From NCBI GenBank assembly GCA_903970455.1, contig CAJCIW010000098.1:1-9387 (forward strand): a stretch of 9,387 nucleotides of DNA, given 5' to 3'. The notes beneath the pieces were generated by a model, which searched no databases, had not been told where the DNA came from, and worked only from the letters and a program-made list of their open reading frames with translations. Shown piece after piece: positions 1-7,643 of the stretch (within the stretch, counting starts at the first letter, position 1; each line of letters begins with the position of its first letter). The stretch comes from Verrucomicrobiota bacterium (lineage in GTDB: Bacteria; Chlamydiota; Chlamydiia; Chlamydiales; Rhabdochlamydiaceae). The translations under genes and the position numbers were made by a program.

Positions 1-810
1 CTCATTCATTGCGAAAATCAGTTTGCGATCCTGAATACCCACCTTCAAGACTTAAAAAAGATGCGCCATTTTGCTCAGCTCGCAGAGCAGATCGCAGTGG
101 AAACTAGAACGATCGAAACTCTCCTCGTCGAGATCAAAAAGAATGCCAGGATGTGCAGCTTCTGCATGGGCGAATCCCAAAACGGTTCTCAGATCGAAGA
201 AATTGCCGCTGAAAGAAAGCATGCGTTAGGAGTCCTCTCCCCTCAATCGGCGCTGCATCATAAAATACAGATGTTCAAACGGGAAATTACCACTCGTTTC
301 GACGATGTTTACCGTCCGCAGCTCCTGATGAAGCTGAAAAACATCGAAGAGGCCTCTGTCGGTCAGCAAGTCGATTTAGCCGTGCAGGAATTTTTATCGA
401 TTTGTCGGCAAGCCATGACCCAAGCGACCACCTCTATAGACGCCCATCGAGCAAGCTATTTCGTCTCTTATCAAAGGATGGACACTGCGATTCGGACGAC
501 AAACCTTTTAGAGCCTAACCAACAGGAAGAAGCGAAAGCAGGGATTCGGGCCTCGATTCGACTGGCCCAGCAGCATCTCCAAGCGCTCTCCCAATGGGAA
601 GCAACAAACATGCTCCCAGTTCCCTACATCAGCTATAATCCTCTCGGTATGAAAGGGATGCAGGATTGGGTTTCCAACCTAATTTACGACCGTGTGCAGG
701 AAAAGCTAAATGGATTCATGGGCTTCCTCAAACAAGAGGAAACCTACCGTTACGGTCTGCTCAACCACCTCTTCCTTGTCCCCTACCTCAACCGGGGGAA
801 AAAGAGCTAA
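1..810 (+). CDS. Large uncharacterised protein, C-terminal part only (paralogue of the 1383-residue protein downstream)
   Basis: The frame is open from the first base of the window to a TAA at 808-810, giving 269 visible residues. The Met codon at 61 is unlikely to be the start because the frame continues upstream without a stop. I recognise no known family. The sequence is mostly helix-forming and polar, has one CxxC pair near residues 52-55, and ends in a basic tail. It aligns almost without gaps to residues 1118-1383 of the protein at 1567-5718. At the start both share an LI-x-C-xx-Q-x-A...H-xx-DL pattern. At the end both share L-xx-W...LP, then NL-xx-DR-x-Q-x-K and a final L-[VI]-P-[YF]-L. 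The near-equal length (269 versus 266 residues) suggests that the upstream part is also large. Function is unknown. By analogy with its paralogue it may be a secreted or inclusion-associated protein, which is inference only. It converges on mazG, 40 bases away. Confidence 0.85.
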   Translation, partial: LIHCENQFAILNTHLQDLKKMRHFAQLAEQIAVETRTIETLLVEIKKNARMCSFCMGESQNGSQIEEIAAERKHALGVLSPQSALHHKIQMFKREITTRFDDVYRPQLLMKLKNIEEASVGQQVDLAVQEFLSICRQAMTQATTSIDAHRASYFVSYQRMDTAIRTTNLLEPNQQEEAKAGIRASIRLAQQHLQALSQWEATNMLPVPYISYNPLGMKGMQDWVSNLIYDRVQEKLNGFMGFLKQEETYRYGLLNHLFLVPYLNRGKKS

Positions 811-850
811 TTTTAGCACAAAGGTCTGTGCCTAGGGGTTCGACAGATTC

Positions 851-1477
851 TTATTCAACCTGACGAAAGGTTGCTTCGAGGCGGGACAATGCGCGGCGGA
901 GCGCGCTTTCGGCGTCGATGTGATTGTGTTCCGCGCGAAGGATGAGTTTGACTAGCTGATCGCCGATCTCCTCTTCGGTCGCCGTTTCTTTCTCTTCGCT
1001 GAGGAGGGACGGATGGGAACGCTGGATCCGCTTCAAGATTTTTTGGGCCCTGGGCAGCGCCGGCAATGTTGGGGGAATCCCGTCCAGAGCGCTTTCACGC
1101 TTGGCTTCTTTTTTTTCTTCCGCTTTGATTTTTTCCCAATTTTTCACAATATCGTCCACACCTTCGACTTTGGTTTCGCCGAAGACGTGGGGATGGCGCC
1201 GAATGAGTTTTTCTTTCACCCTCTCTAAGATCTCTTTCATCGAAAAGCGGCCGTTTTTCTCTCCCAATTTCCCATAAAAGACAATGGTGTAGAGGAGATC
1301 ACCGAGTTCTTCGACGATCTTCCCGTCATCATCCGCATCCACAGCTTCGACGACTTCATGCGCTTCTTCTAAGACGTAAGGCTGCAAGGTTAAAAATGTT
1401 TGCTTCCGATCCCATTCACAACCGGTGGGGCCAAGCAGTTTTTCCGTGACATCCAATAAAGCATCAAATGGGTCCAT
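851..1477 (-). CDS. mazG: MazG-type nucleoside triphosphate pyrophosphohydrolase, short form
   Basis: MazG enzymes hydrolyse (d)NTPs to the monophosphate plus pyrophosphate in the cytoplasm and are linked to nucleotide-pool cleansing and stress survival. The 208-residue product shows the family's N-terminal domain clearly: C20-E-W-D-R-K-Q-T, the metal-binding EE-xx-E (E37, E38, E41) paired with E57-xx-D60, and RHPHVFG at 94-100. The link to the second domain is also typical (LPALPRAQKI, about 138-147). The second domain is abbreviated: its E-IGD half and the closing ALRRALSRLEATFR segment are present, but the preceding EE-xx-E half found in full-length proteins (about 260 residues in E. coli) appears to be missing. 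The ATG at 1477 is preceded by a good Shine-Dalgarno (GGAG, 5 bases upstream). The gene lies on the opposite strand between two paralogous giant genes and is divergent from the second. Confidence 0.9.
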   Translation of the reverse strand: MDPFDALLDVTEKLLGPTGCEWDRKQTFLTLQPYVLEEAHEVVEAVDADDDGKIVEELGDLLYTIVFYGKLGEKNGRFSMKEILERVKEKLIRRHPHVFGETKVEGVDDIVKNWEKIKAEEKKEAKRESALDGIPPTLPALPRAQKILKRIQRSHPSLLSEEKETATEEEIGDQLVKLILRAEHNHIDAESALRRALSRLEATFRQVE

Positions 1478-1511
1478 ATCCTCTCCTTTTTTTTACAAAA
1501 ATTTTAAACAA

Positions 1512-1540
1512 TTGACGGGAATAAGAAAAAGGGGAAAGAT
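1512..1540 (+). promoter_or_regulatory. Candidate sigma70-type promoter for the giant gene
   Basis: TTGACG at 1512-1517 is followed after 17 bases by AAAGAT at 1535-1540, which keeps the key A and T of a -10 box but matches only three of six positions. The predicted transcription start near 1547 would leave a leader of about 20 bases before the ATG at 1567. The -35 match and geometry are good and the -10 is weak, so this is tentative. Confidence 0.3.
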
Positions 1541-1547
1541 TTTTCGA

Positions 1548-1553
1548 ATTATA
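1548..1553 (-). promoter_or_regulatory. Candidate -10 box for mazG
   Basis: Read on the minus strand this is a perfect TATAAT, about 70 bases upstream of the mazG ATG, inside the 89-base spacer between mazG and the divergent giant gene. No good -35 is seen at 16-18 bases (the best is TGTTGC at 16), and that position would fall inside the start of the giant gene. The call therefore rests on the -10 alone in an AT-rich spacer. Confidence 0.3.
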
Positions 1554-1566
1554 AAACAGGCGCACA

Positions 1567-4500
1567 ATGGCAACATCGACATCCTCGACCTCAAACATCA
1601 ATTGGGGCCAATTTTTTACAGCCCCAATACCCTCTGCTACTCCCACTCAACCTCAACAAACGCCTGGCTTATTTTCCAGGGCCTTGAGCGGCGCCCAACA
1701 TTATCTCTACGCTCCTGCCAGACATGGTGCTGAGGAAGCCGTTCAAGGATTTGCTAATCGATTTACTGAGATTTTTTCCAGCCACCAGGAAGAGATTACC
1801 GGCCGCATGCGGCATATCTTTACCGAAGCTCTATTGCGGCGCACCCCTGAAAATTACCATCGGCTCCTCTCTCATGTTCAGGCCTTTTTGAGTACCCCTT
1901 CCCAAACCGACTTGGATCAAATCAAACAGCTGCTGAATACCATGGATGCGGCTGGGATACGCGCCATTGGGCCAAGCCTCAATGATACAGGAGTCAATTC
2001 CTTGACCACACTCCGGGGTTTGCTCGATACGGATGTAACAGGACCCCCTACGGCATTAGTTGTGAGTCCAAATGCGACACTACAGCTTCAAGTTGCTGAA
2101 GGACTTCTCAGGATGATCATCGAAAATCATGAGGGAGCCCTCTTGCAGACATTCAACTTCCTCTCCCAAAGTTTGAATGAGCCGAATGGTTTTTTCCAGA
2201 CTTTGCGTCAACATTTCAATCATCCTCAGCATGGGATCCTCGCCGAAGGTTTAGCGGTTCTGCGGCAGAATCTGAGCGGACGCGTCTGCGTGCCTTTAAG
2301 GCAATGCAAAGAAGCTTGCGAAGCGTACCGCACTGCTTTGTCGCGCAACGCATCTGTCGCCGAATTAATAACCTTGCGGCAAAATCTTCACGAAAAAATG
2401 CAATTGCTGCTCGACGCGCGTGCCGCTGTCCCCCAAATCTCGGCCGGTGATTGGACGCGATTAGAACAGTTCAACGCACAGCTCCAGACGAATGGGCAGC
2501 CGCTTGCGGGCTCCCCATTTCTGACTGCGCAATCCGACGCCCCTATTCAAATCCTCACAGCCAGTTTCAATGCGCAACGGGGAATGATTGAAGAAGCGAC
2601 CGATCTCATTGTGGAAACAATTGGGCGCGGCGTTTCCCAAGTCGGAAGCATTGTCCAAAACGCAGTTTCCCCCCAGCCGCCCGCCGCAGCAGCGCTGCCT
2701 GGTGCTCCGGCTCCGGGAAGCGATTCCTTAAATTTAAGCACCATTGCTGCCCAAGGAAGGCGGTTCCTGGACTCGATCCTCTCATCGACGGCAAATGCGC
2801 TCTCCCAGCAAGGAGCACGATCTCTCGCTTCCCTTCTCCGGCACGTTTTTGAGAAAATCCGCGATCACGTTCGGCAAGGCCCTCCTGAACAGCACCACTT
2901 GCTGAATACGATTAACCCAATGATCCAACGTCTTCAAGGAGCAATGGAAAACAGTCCTTGGGGAGAACTTTTGAGCGTGCTGCAGGATGCATTTCAATTT
3001 ATGCAGAATACCCAGGTCTATTTGCAGGGGTTGCGCCTCCCTTTGAGTCCTGTTAGAGCACACATTTCGGCTATTCCCGATTTCTTGCAGAATATCAATG
3101 CTCACGAAAATGCCCTTCGTACGCCTGCTGATCGAGCCCCCCCAAGAGTTACCGACGAAGACATTACTCAAAAAAAAGAGTTGCTCCAGCTGCGCGGCTC
3201 CTCCTTTGCTTTAGCAAAAGTAATCCTGGAAAAATTTTGTGGTTATGAAAGCAATGAGAGGATGTACGCTGAAATCTATAAAGCAGATGGGATTCCTTCA
3301 AATCAACTCTCTTCTGTTTTTCGGCAGCGTCTATTCGAAAAAATTGACCAGTCCAATGGAGGCTTTTTCGGATTGTTCGCCAAATGGTCGGCCAAAATCT
3401 TCTACAATTTTGTTCTTCCGATTTCCTCTTTTTATACGAACTCCATCATCGGAGGGATGATCGATTGCGCCCAAAAAGGGATGTTCGATCCCCCCTCCTC
3501 CCAGGAGTCGAAGGAGGAATTTCTGGTCAAACGGGCCCGCAATTGGCTGGCGGTGACCAGCGGCGCGTACAATCAAGTGGCAGGTACACCCCCCTCTCAG
3601 GCGAGGGATTTTAGTCTCATGATGGAAGAGGCGATCAAGATGCCGGAACGGAACGGAGGTTTGACTCAAAATGAATTGTACACTGCTGCTGCAAAAACAG
3701 CCTTGGACACATTCGGCCCCCGGATCAAATGGAAGGAGACGATCGATCAATATTTCCAGGCCGAAATTCCCTCCTCATCTTCCTTGCATTTCCTCAACCC
3801 TTTGGTTTTGGGTCTAAATGCCTTTTGCAGTTTTTGCCTGAAGGGGCTGGTATTTATTCCGCAATGGGTAGGAAATCAAATTTTGCAAACGGGGGCTAAA
3901 GTCGCATTCGGCCTCACGCCAATCCTGCAGAGTGTTACGGAACAGGGTATCGAATCGCTGAGGCGCAACACTCCGGCTTCTTATGCGATGCAGCGGGTGT
4001 TGTATCGGAAGCTGCAGAAAGTCCTGCAATCTCTGCAACAAGGCCTCAATGATGAATCAAACAATCAAGGAGGCCTGGGCAGCAGGAATACCCAAATTAA
4101 ACGAGCAGAGATTACAGGGCTTGTCGCCTATCTCATGGAAGTCCTCAATAAAAGCCAATATCGCACTCAAGATCGGCTAAACAACTACCTCCACCATCGC
4201 GCTCCGATAAGAGACCGCGTCGGACAGGAACTCGACGATACGTTTATTCCTGAGGTGATGGAGATTGTCGTCGCGACCGTTTCCGTCTCTCTTTCTGCGA
4301 TGACGCAGGAAGAGGAAATGCGCCAAATGCTCTACGACGGCCTTTCCATCGCCAACCAATCGTTTGATGAAGCTCAGCACGTCTCCGATGCAGATTTTGC
4401 CACCCTCGAAAGAGGGATCCGAGAACTCACAGATCAGATCCTTGAGACGGCAATTTTTCATGCCATCGAAGAAAAATTCGATTTCACCAATGAAAAACAA

Positions 4501-5718
4501 AAAAGGGGGATCAGGAACTTTATTGGAACCCTAAAAGAGCAGAGCAATGCCTTTGCACTCCAGATGAACCAATTCTGTCGAGAACTCGGGGACGGTAGGC
4601 TTAGCGCGGAGGAACAACTGGGGAAGATCTCATCGATGATCGAGTGTTCTTCCCGCTATAACAGAGATCGCGTCGATGCTCTGGGCAAGGTGGATGGGAA
4701 CCGCAATTTTCATACGGAGACCAAGCACCATTTCAATGAACTCTCCAGACAGCTTTTAACACATTGCAACCCCCTTGCAGGGAAGTTGAATACGATGAAG
4801 ACCCACGTCGATCAAATTAGTTTTCACGATCGGCTGCTCCGCCCGCTGCTTCTTCAGGCCCATATTTGCCAAACACTCGATCGACCTTTACACAATCAAA
4901 GGCTCTCCTCGCAAGATCTGATCGTTTGCAAAACGCAGCTCGCTCTTTTCCGGCGCCATTTCACCGATCTTCAACGCCATCGCTGCCCTCTTCCTCTTAC
5001 AGATGAGATGCAGCGCAGCTTGCAAGAGTTTGCTACTGCCCTCCAAAAAATAGAATACACCCAAAAAACAGATGAAACTCTTCGGTCTGCTTATCAGATT
5101 TTTTCAGAATTGAAAGCCGCCAAATTGGCCGCTCTTGATAATCCGGCGATTCCAACCCCGAGGATTCTTGAAAGGCAATTAGTGGGTAGGATCTATGAAC
5201 TTCCATCCGAGCAAAAAACAATATTAAACGAAGCCATTCTTTCCCTGGCGAATGCAAGAAATATCGGAGAAGCCGAGGCCGCCTCCCAAAGCTTTTATTC
5301 CCTGCAGATGCGGTTCAACACCACGAATTTTGTCCAAGAAAATCAAAGCCTTGCTACACTGGTCAGAATAAATAGCGAGCTACAGACACGCGTGAGACAG
5401 ACGATCGAAGAATTCGCCCATCAAATTGCTGTCGATAAAGCGGCGCTCCGCCAACATAGCATAGAAGCGTCGAATCAAGTGGGGATCCTTAACGGATGGG
5501 CCCAAGGGCAGAATGAACTGCCCATTTGGAATCTTTTTGTCTTCGATATGCAATGGGTGACAGAAACTGTGAAGAACCTCGCCTTTGACAGAGCGCAAGG
5601 GAAAGTCAAACAGCTCTTTCAATCGCTGTATGAAAAGCATAATTATATCGGAGTGATCAATCAAGGCGTCCTAATCCCCTTTTTGGAACATTTCGGAAAA
5701 CACCATTTGAAAAAGTAA
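1567..5718 (+). CDS. Giant alpha-helical protein of unknown function, possible secreted effector
   Basis: The 1383-residue product is not one I recognise. The ATG at 1567 is the only sensible start: an in-frame TAA at 1552-1554 closes the frame upstream. A weak AGG-type ribosome site precedes the ATG. Residues 1-37 contain no charged residue and are rich in Ser, Thr, Pro and Gln, as in type III secretion signals; there is no Sec signal peptide. A Pro/Ala-rich linker (about 366-390) separates two mainly helical halves. Two hydrophobic stretches, about 599-640 and 739-790, could associate with membranes but are interrupted by polar residues. The rest is Gln-, Leu- and Glu-rich helix, and the end is basic. 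Residues 1118-1383 match the left-edge gene along its whole visible length, so this belongs to at least a two-member family. A 33-base-arm inverted repeat starts 21 bases after the stop. A host-directed role is inference from the N-terminus and size only. Confidence 0.9.
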   Translation: MATSTSSTSNINWGQFFTAPIPSATPTQPQQTPGLFSRALSGAQHYLYAPARHGAEEAVQGFANRFTEIFSSHQEEITGRMRHIFTEALLRRTPENYHRLLSHVQAFLSTPSQTDLDQIKQLLNTMDAAGIRAIGPSLNDTGVNSLTTLRGLLDTDVTGPPTALVVSPNATLQLQVAEGLLRMIIENHEGALLQTFNFLSQSLNEPNGFFQTLRQHFNHPQHGILAEGLAVLRQNLSGRVCVPLRQCKEACEAYRTALSRNASVAELITLRQNLHEKMQLLLDARAAVPQISAGDWTRLEQFNAQLQTNGQPLAGSPFLTAQSDAPIQILTASFNAQRGMIEEATDLIVETIGRGVSQVGSIVQNAVSPQPPAAAALPGAPAPGSDSLNLSTIAAQGRRFLDSILSSTANALSQQGARSLASLLRHVFEKIRDHVRQGPPEQHHLLNTINPMIQRLQGAMENSPWGELLSVLQDAFQFMQNTQVYLQGLRLPLSPVRAHISAIPDFLQNINAHENALRTPADRAPPRVTDEDITQKKELLQLRGSSFALAKVILEKFCGYESNERMYAEIYKADGIPSNQLSSVFRQRLFEKIDQSNGGFFGLFAKWSAKIFYNFVLPISSFYTNSIIGGMIDCAQKGMFDPPSSQESKEEFLVKRARNWLAVTSGAYNQVAGTPPSQARDFSLMMEEAIKMPERNGGLTQNELYTAAAKTALDTFGPRIKWKETIDQYFQAEIPSSSSLHFLNPLVLGLNAFCSFCLKGLVFIPQWVGNQILQTGAKVAFGLTPILQSVTEQGIESLRRNTPASYAMQRVLYRKLQKVLQSLQQGLNDESNNQGGLGSRNTQIKRAEITGLVAYLMEVLNKSQYRTQDRLNNYLHHRAPIRDRVGQELDDTFIPEVMEIVVATVSVSLSAMTQEEEMRQMLYDGLSIANQSFDEAQHVSDADFATLERGIRELTDQILETAIFHAIEEKFDFTNEKQKRGIRNFIGTLKEQSNAFALQMNQFCRELGDGRLSAEEQLGKISSMIECSSRYNRDRVDALGKVDGNRNFHTETKHHFNELSRQLLTHCNPLAGKLNTMKTHVDQISFHDRLLRPLLLQAHICQTLDRPLHNQRLSSQDLIVCKTQLALFRRHFTDLQRHRCPLPLTDEMQRSLQEFATALQKIEYTQKTDETLRSAYQIFSELKAAKLAALDNPAIPTPRILERQLVGRIYELPSEQKTILNEAILSLANARNIGEAEAASQSFYSLQMRFNTTNFVQENQSLATLVRINSELQTRVRQTIEEFAHQIAVDKAALRQHSIEASNQVGILNGWAQGQNELPIWNLFVFDMQWVTETVKNLAFDRAQGKVKQLFQSLYEKHNYIGVINQGVLIPFLEHFGKHHLKK

Positions 5719-5739
5719 GAGGCAGTCTCCCATTTTCGT

Positions 5740-5822
5740 TATACCCAAGTTGACTCAAAAGTAGGTCAGGAGACGGGATTGAAAGCCGCCTCCTGGCCTA
5801 CTTTTGAGTCAACTTGGGTATA
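5740..5822. repeat. Long near-perfect inverted repeat (33-base arms, 17-base centre)
   Basis: The left arm at 5740-5772 (starting TATACCCAAGTTGACTCAAA) pairs with the right arm at 5790-5822. The only exception in 33 positions is T5766 opposite G5796, a permitted U-G wobble in plus-strand RNA. The centre continues the stem: after an A5773/C5789 mismatch, CGG at 5774-5776 pairs with CCG at 5786-5788, leaving a 9-base loop. The outer ends are TA on both sides. It lies in the 183-base non-coding stretch between the giant gene and the Nudix gene. The arms are much longer than in typical intrinsic terminators, and the bases after the stem are only loosely T-rich. It may be a miniature transposon-like or dispersed palindromic element that also ends transcription. 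The remaining spacer (5823-5901) shows no clear promoter. Confidence 0.9.
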
Positions 5823-5901
5823 CTTTGATTTTTGATCGATTTTTAAAGAAAAAGGCGCAAAAAGCAACGTAACAGGAATCGCAGACACCCTCTAAGTCTC
5901 T

Positions 5902-6384
5902 ATGGAAAGGCAATACACGTCCACAGTTTACATCCTCGAAGAGGGGAAGGTGCTTTTGCTCCTGCACCCTAAACTCAACAAATGGCTCCCTCCCGGGGGC
6001 CATGTTGAAGTCAATGAACTTCCCACCGAATGCGCCAAACGGGAGGCGTTGGAAGAAACCGGCCTCCTCATCGAATTGCTGAGAGATGAGAACATCTGGG
6101 TGGAGCGTTGGAATGCCACGAGCTTTGAAAGGCCCTGGCTCTGCCTTCTGGAAAACATCCCCGCCCACGCCTCCCACCCTCCCCACCAACACATCGACTT
6201 CATCTATCTGGGACGGCCCGTTGGAGGGGCCATTACCGAGGAGCATCGCGCCCAAGCCCCCATCCGCTGGTTTACCCTGGAGGAGGCTCTGGCCCTGGAG
6301 CCCGACAGGGAGATTTTCGTAGAGACCCAGCAGACCATCCAGAAAATCTTTAGTGAATCCTCGAACCTATCGGCAAAGTCATAA
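5902..6384 (+). CDS. Nudix hydrolase, substrate unknown
   Basis: Nudix enzymes cleave nucleoside diphosphates linked to another group, using divalent metal held by the Nudix box. In this 160-residue protein the box is complete and canonical: G33, five residues, E39, seven residues, then R47-E48-A-L-E51-E52-T-G54-L55. A beta strand (TVYILEEGKVLLLLH) and WLPPGGH precede it. After it come HIDFIYLG (about 98-105) and WFTLEEALAL (about 128-137), as in MutT-like and related Nudix folds. Length is normal for a single-domain member. An in-frame TAA at 5893-5895 rules out an upstream extension. The ATG at 5902 has no evident Shine-Dalgarno, so a later start cannot be excluded, but the strand beginning at residue 6 argues for this one. 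The gene follows the giant gene in the same direction after 183 bases that hold the long palindrome, so cotranscription is doubtful. The exact substrate cannot be read from the sequence. Confidence 0.9.
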   Translation: MERQYTSTVYILEEGKVLLLLHPKLNKWLPPGGHVEVNELPTECAKREALEETGLLIELLRDENIWVERWNATSFERPWLCLLENIPAHASHPPHQHIDFIYLGRPVGGAITEEHRAQAPIRWFTLEEALALEPDREIFVETQQTIQKIFSESSNLSAKS

Positions 6385-6443
6385 GGCAAGGAAAAATATA
6401 AAAATCATTGTCGATTTTTTATTCACATTCACTCTGTTTTGGT

Positions 6444-6481
6444 AAAAAATTACGGATTTAGACGAACAAATCCGCTTTTTT
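6444..6481. terminator. Bidirectional intrinsic terminator
   Basis: CGGATTT at 6453-6459 pairs with AAATCCG at 6468-6474 around an 8-base loop. On the plus strand the stem is followed one base later by six T (6476-6481). On the minus strand six A at 6444-6449 give a T run just after the same stem. The stem is modest at 7 base pairs. It lies between the convergent Nudix gene (stop 6384) and glycosyltransferase gene (stop at 6500), where a shared terminator is expected. Confidence 0.75.
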
Positions 6482-6499
6482 GTAATTTATTTTTCATAA

Positions 6500-7567
6500 C
6501 TATTTACAAACTAATGCGTTTGAATCAACCCATCCTTTAAAAGAAGCAAAAAGCTCTTCCCCCTTTAAATCTCTAATGCAGGCCCCTGTGGCGCAGCTCC
6601 TTAATAGGGGGCAGCGCGAAACAAAGGTCAGGCCGTAGGGGCAGGCGCCCTGAATGGCAACATGCCTTTCTTCGATGGGCTTGTAGGATGAGGCCAGCGA
6701 GGGCCCAAAAACACTGAAGGAAGGGGTCTGCGTGGTTCCGCAGAGGTGAAGTGCGGCAGAATCAACGGCGATCACCCCATCGACTTCCCACATGAGGGCT
6801 TGCCAAAGCGGCAAGCTCAAGTTCCCCATACTGCTCCCCCGCTCTCCGAATAAAACAGACAGCTCGTCGGCAACTTTTTTTTCTTCTTCATCGCCAAAAA
6901 TGAATAGAAAGGAAAAATCGTACTCCGCTGCGATTTTTTGCAGGAGGGCGTTTAAAGTGGAATGTTCAAGACGCTTGTTGGCCCATTTGGAACCAAAGCA
7001 GACCATGAGCTGAGGCCTTTTTCTCGGGATCGATTCTAGATGTTCTCGCTCTTGATGGGAAAGATTGAGGCGCACGCCTTGCGCATTAAATTCTTCCAAA
7101 TCGCCAAAGTATCCCTGAACGAGGCGGAGATACTTGAGGCGGACATTGAGGTCGGGCGCCACGTTTAAACGCTTATTGGTCACCAAAACATTACTTTTTT
7201 CACGGACGGATCCCCAACCGTAGCCTAATTTCACCTTTGCGTTGGCGCTTGCCGTTACGACGGCCGATTTTGTATTGCCCTGCAGATCGATGGCTAAGTC
7301 GTAAGGAGTGGAGCGCATTTTTTTAACAAAGGCGCTGAATTCGGATCTGGTCTCTGCGGATAATGGGGCTTTTCGCCAGGCTTTGGTGCGGACTTCAATG
7401 ACGCGATCAACCAGCGGGTGCGCCTTTAATAGGGGGGCAATGGGCTGCTCTGCCACCCAATCGATTTGGGAATCCGGGAACTTACGTCTTAAGTATTCCA
7501 AGACGGGAAAAGTCTGGATGACGTCCCCGATTGCTGAGGTTTTAATGATGAGGATGGATGAAAGCAT
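6500..7567 (-). CDS. Glycosyltransferase family 9, heptosyltransferase-like
   Basis: GT9 enzymes transfer ADP-activated heptose onto the lipopolysaccharide inner core at the cytoplasmic face of the inner membrane. The 355-residue product opens with the family's first strand and loop, ILIIKTSAIGDVIQTFPVL, in which D15 matches the catalytic Asp position. It continues with YDLAIDLQGN (about 89-98) and the donor-site segment FGSKWANKR (about 191-199). The donor-binding loop AVDSAALHLCGT (about 268-279) is followed by SVFGPS. A Cys cluster near 309-330 is also common in this family. The frame runs on to a TTG at 7627, but those 20 extra residues precede the normal N-terminus and have no good ribosome site, so the ATG at 7567 was chosen; it too lacks a clear Shine-Dalgarno. 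Length is normal. The gene is divergent from the peptide transporter (76 bases between starts) and ends at a shared terminator. The exact sugar and acceptor are not determined. Confidence 0.88.
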   Translation of the reverse strand: MLSSILIIKTSAIGDVIQTFPVLEYLRRKFPDSQIDWVAEQPIAPLLKAHPLVDRVIEVRTKAWRKAPLSAETRSEFSAFVKKMRSTPYDLAIDLQGNTKSAVVTASANAKVKLGYGWGSVREKSNVLVTNKRLNVAPDLNVRLKYLRLVQGYFGDLEEFNAQGVRLNLSHQEREHLESIPRKRPQLMVCFGSKWANKRLEHSTLNALLQKIAAEYDFSFLFIFGDEEEKKVADELSVLFGERGSSMGNLSLPLWQALMWEVDGVIAVDSAALHLCGTTQTPSFSVFGPSLASSYKPIEERHVAIQGACPYGLTFVSRCPLLRSCATGACIRDLKGEELFASFKGWVDSNALVCK

Positions 7568-7632
7568 AAGAAAAAATAATAGCCAAAACTCACAAAACCT
7601 GCTAAGGTTCAAATTAAAAATTGACAATCAAC

Positions 7633-7638
7633 GGGGAG
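7633..7638 (+). promoter_or_regulatory. Shine-Dalgarno deciding the transporter start
   Basis: GGGGAG ends 5 bases before the ATG at 7644, the best-placed ribosome site in this stretch. It supports the 431-residue form over the much longer open frame that begins at 7308 inside the opposite-strand glycosyltransferase gene. The site sits in the near-palindrome GGGGAGCCCC, whose two-base centre is too short for a stable hairpin. Confidence 0.7.
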
Positions 7639-7643
7639 CCCCT

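Noticed and set aside
814..834. Small hairpin (GCACA/TGTGC around AAGGTC) between the left-edge gene and mazG, as a terminator
   Set aside because: The stem is only five base pairs plus a bulged extension, and neither strand has a T-run after it.
1741..2940. Possible internal repeat between the helical halves on either side of the Pro/Ala linker of the giant protein
   Set aside because: Similarity is limited to helix composition and a few scattered residues, so I could not align it convincingly by eye.
2461..3171. Several minus-strand open frames within the giant gene
   Set aside because: They are shadows of the plus-strand coding sequence and show no recognisable protein features or ribosome sites.
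7568..7627. Upstream TTG start adding 20 hydrophobic residues to the glycosyltransferase
   Set aside because: GT9 enzymes begin directly at the ILIIKTSAIGD strand. The TTG has no well-placed ribosome site, and the extension would run into the transporter's leader.
7308..7643. 112-residue N-terminal extension of the transporter
   Set aside because: It lies antisense within the glycosyltransferase gene and has no POT features. The GGGGAG site and the family's N-terminus both point to the ATG at 7644.
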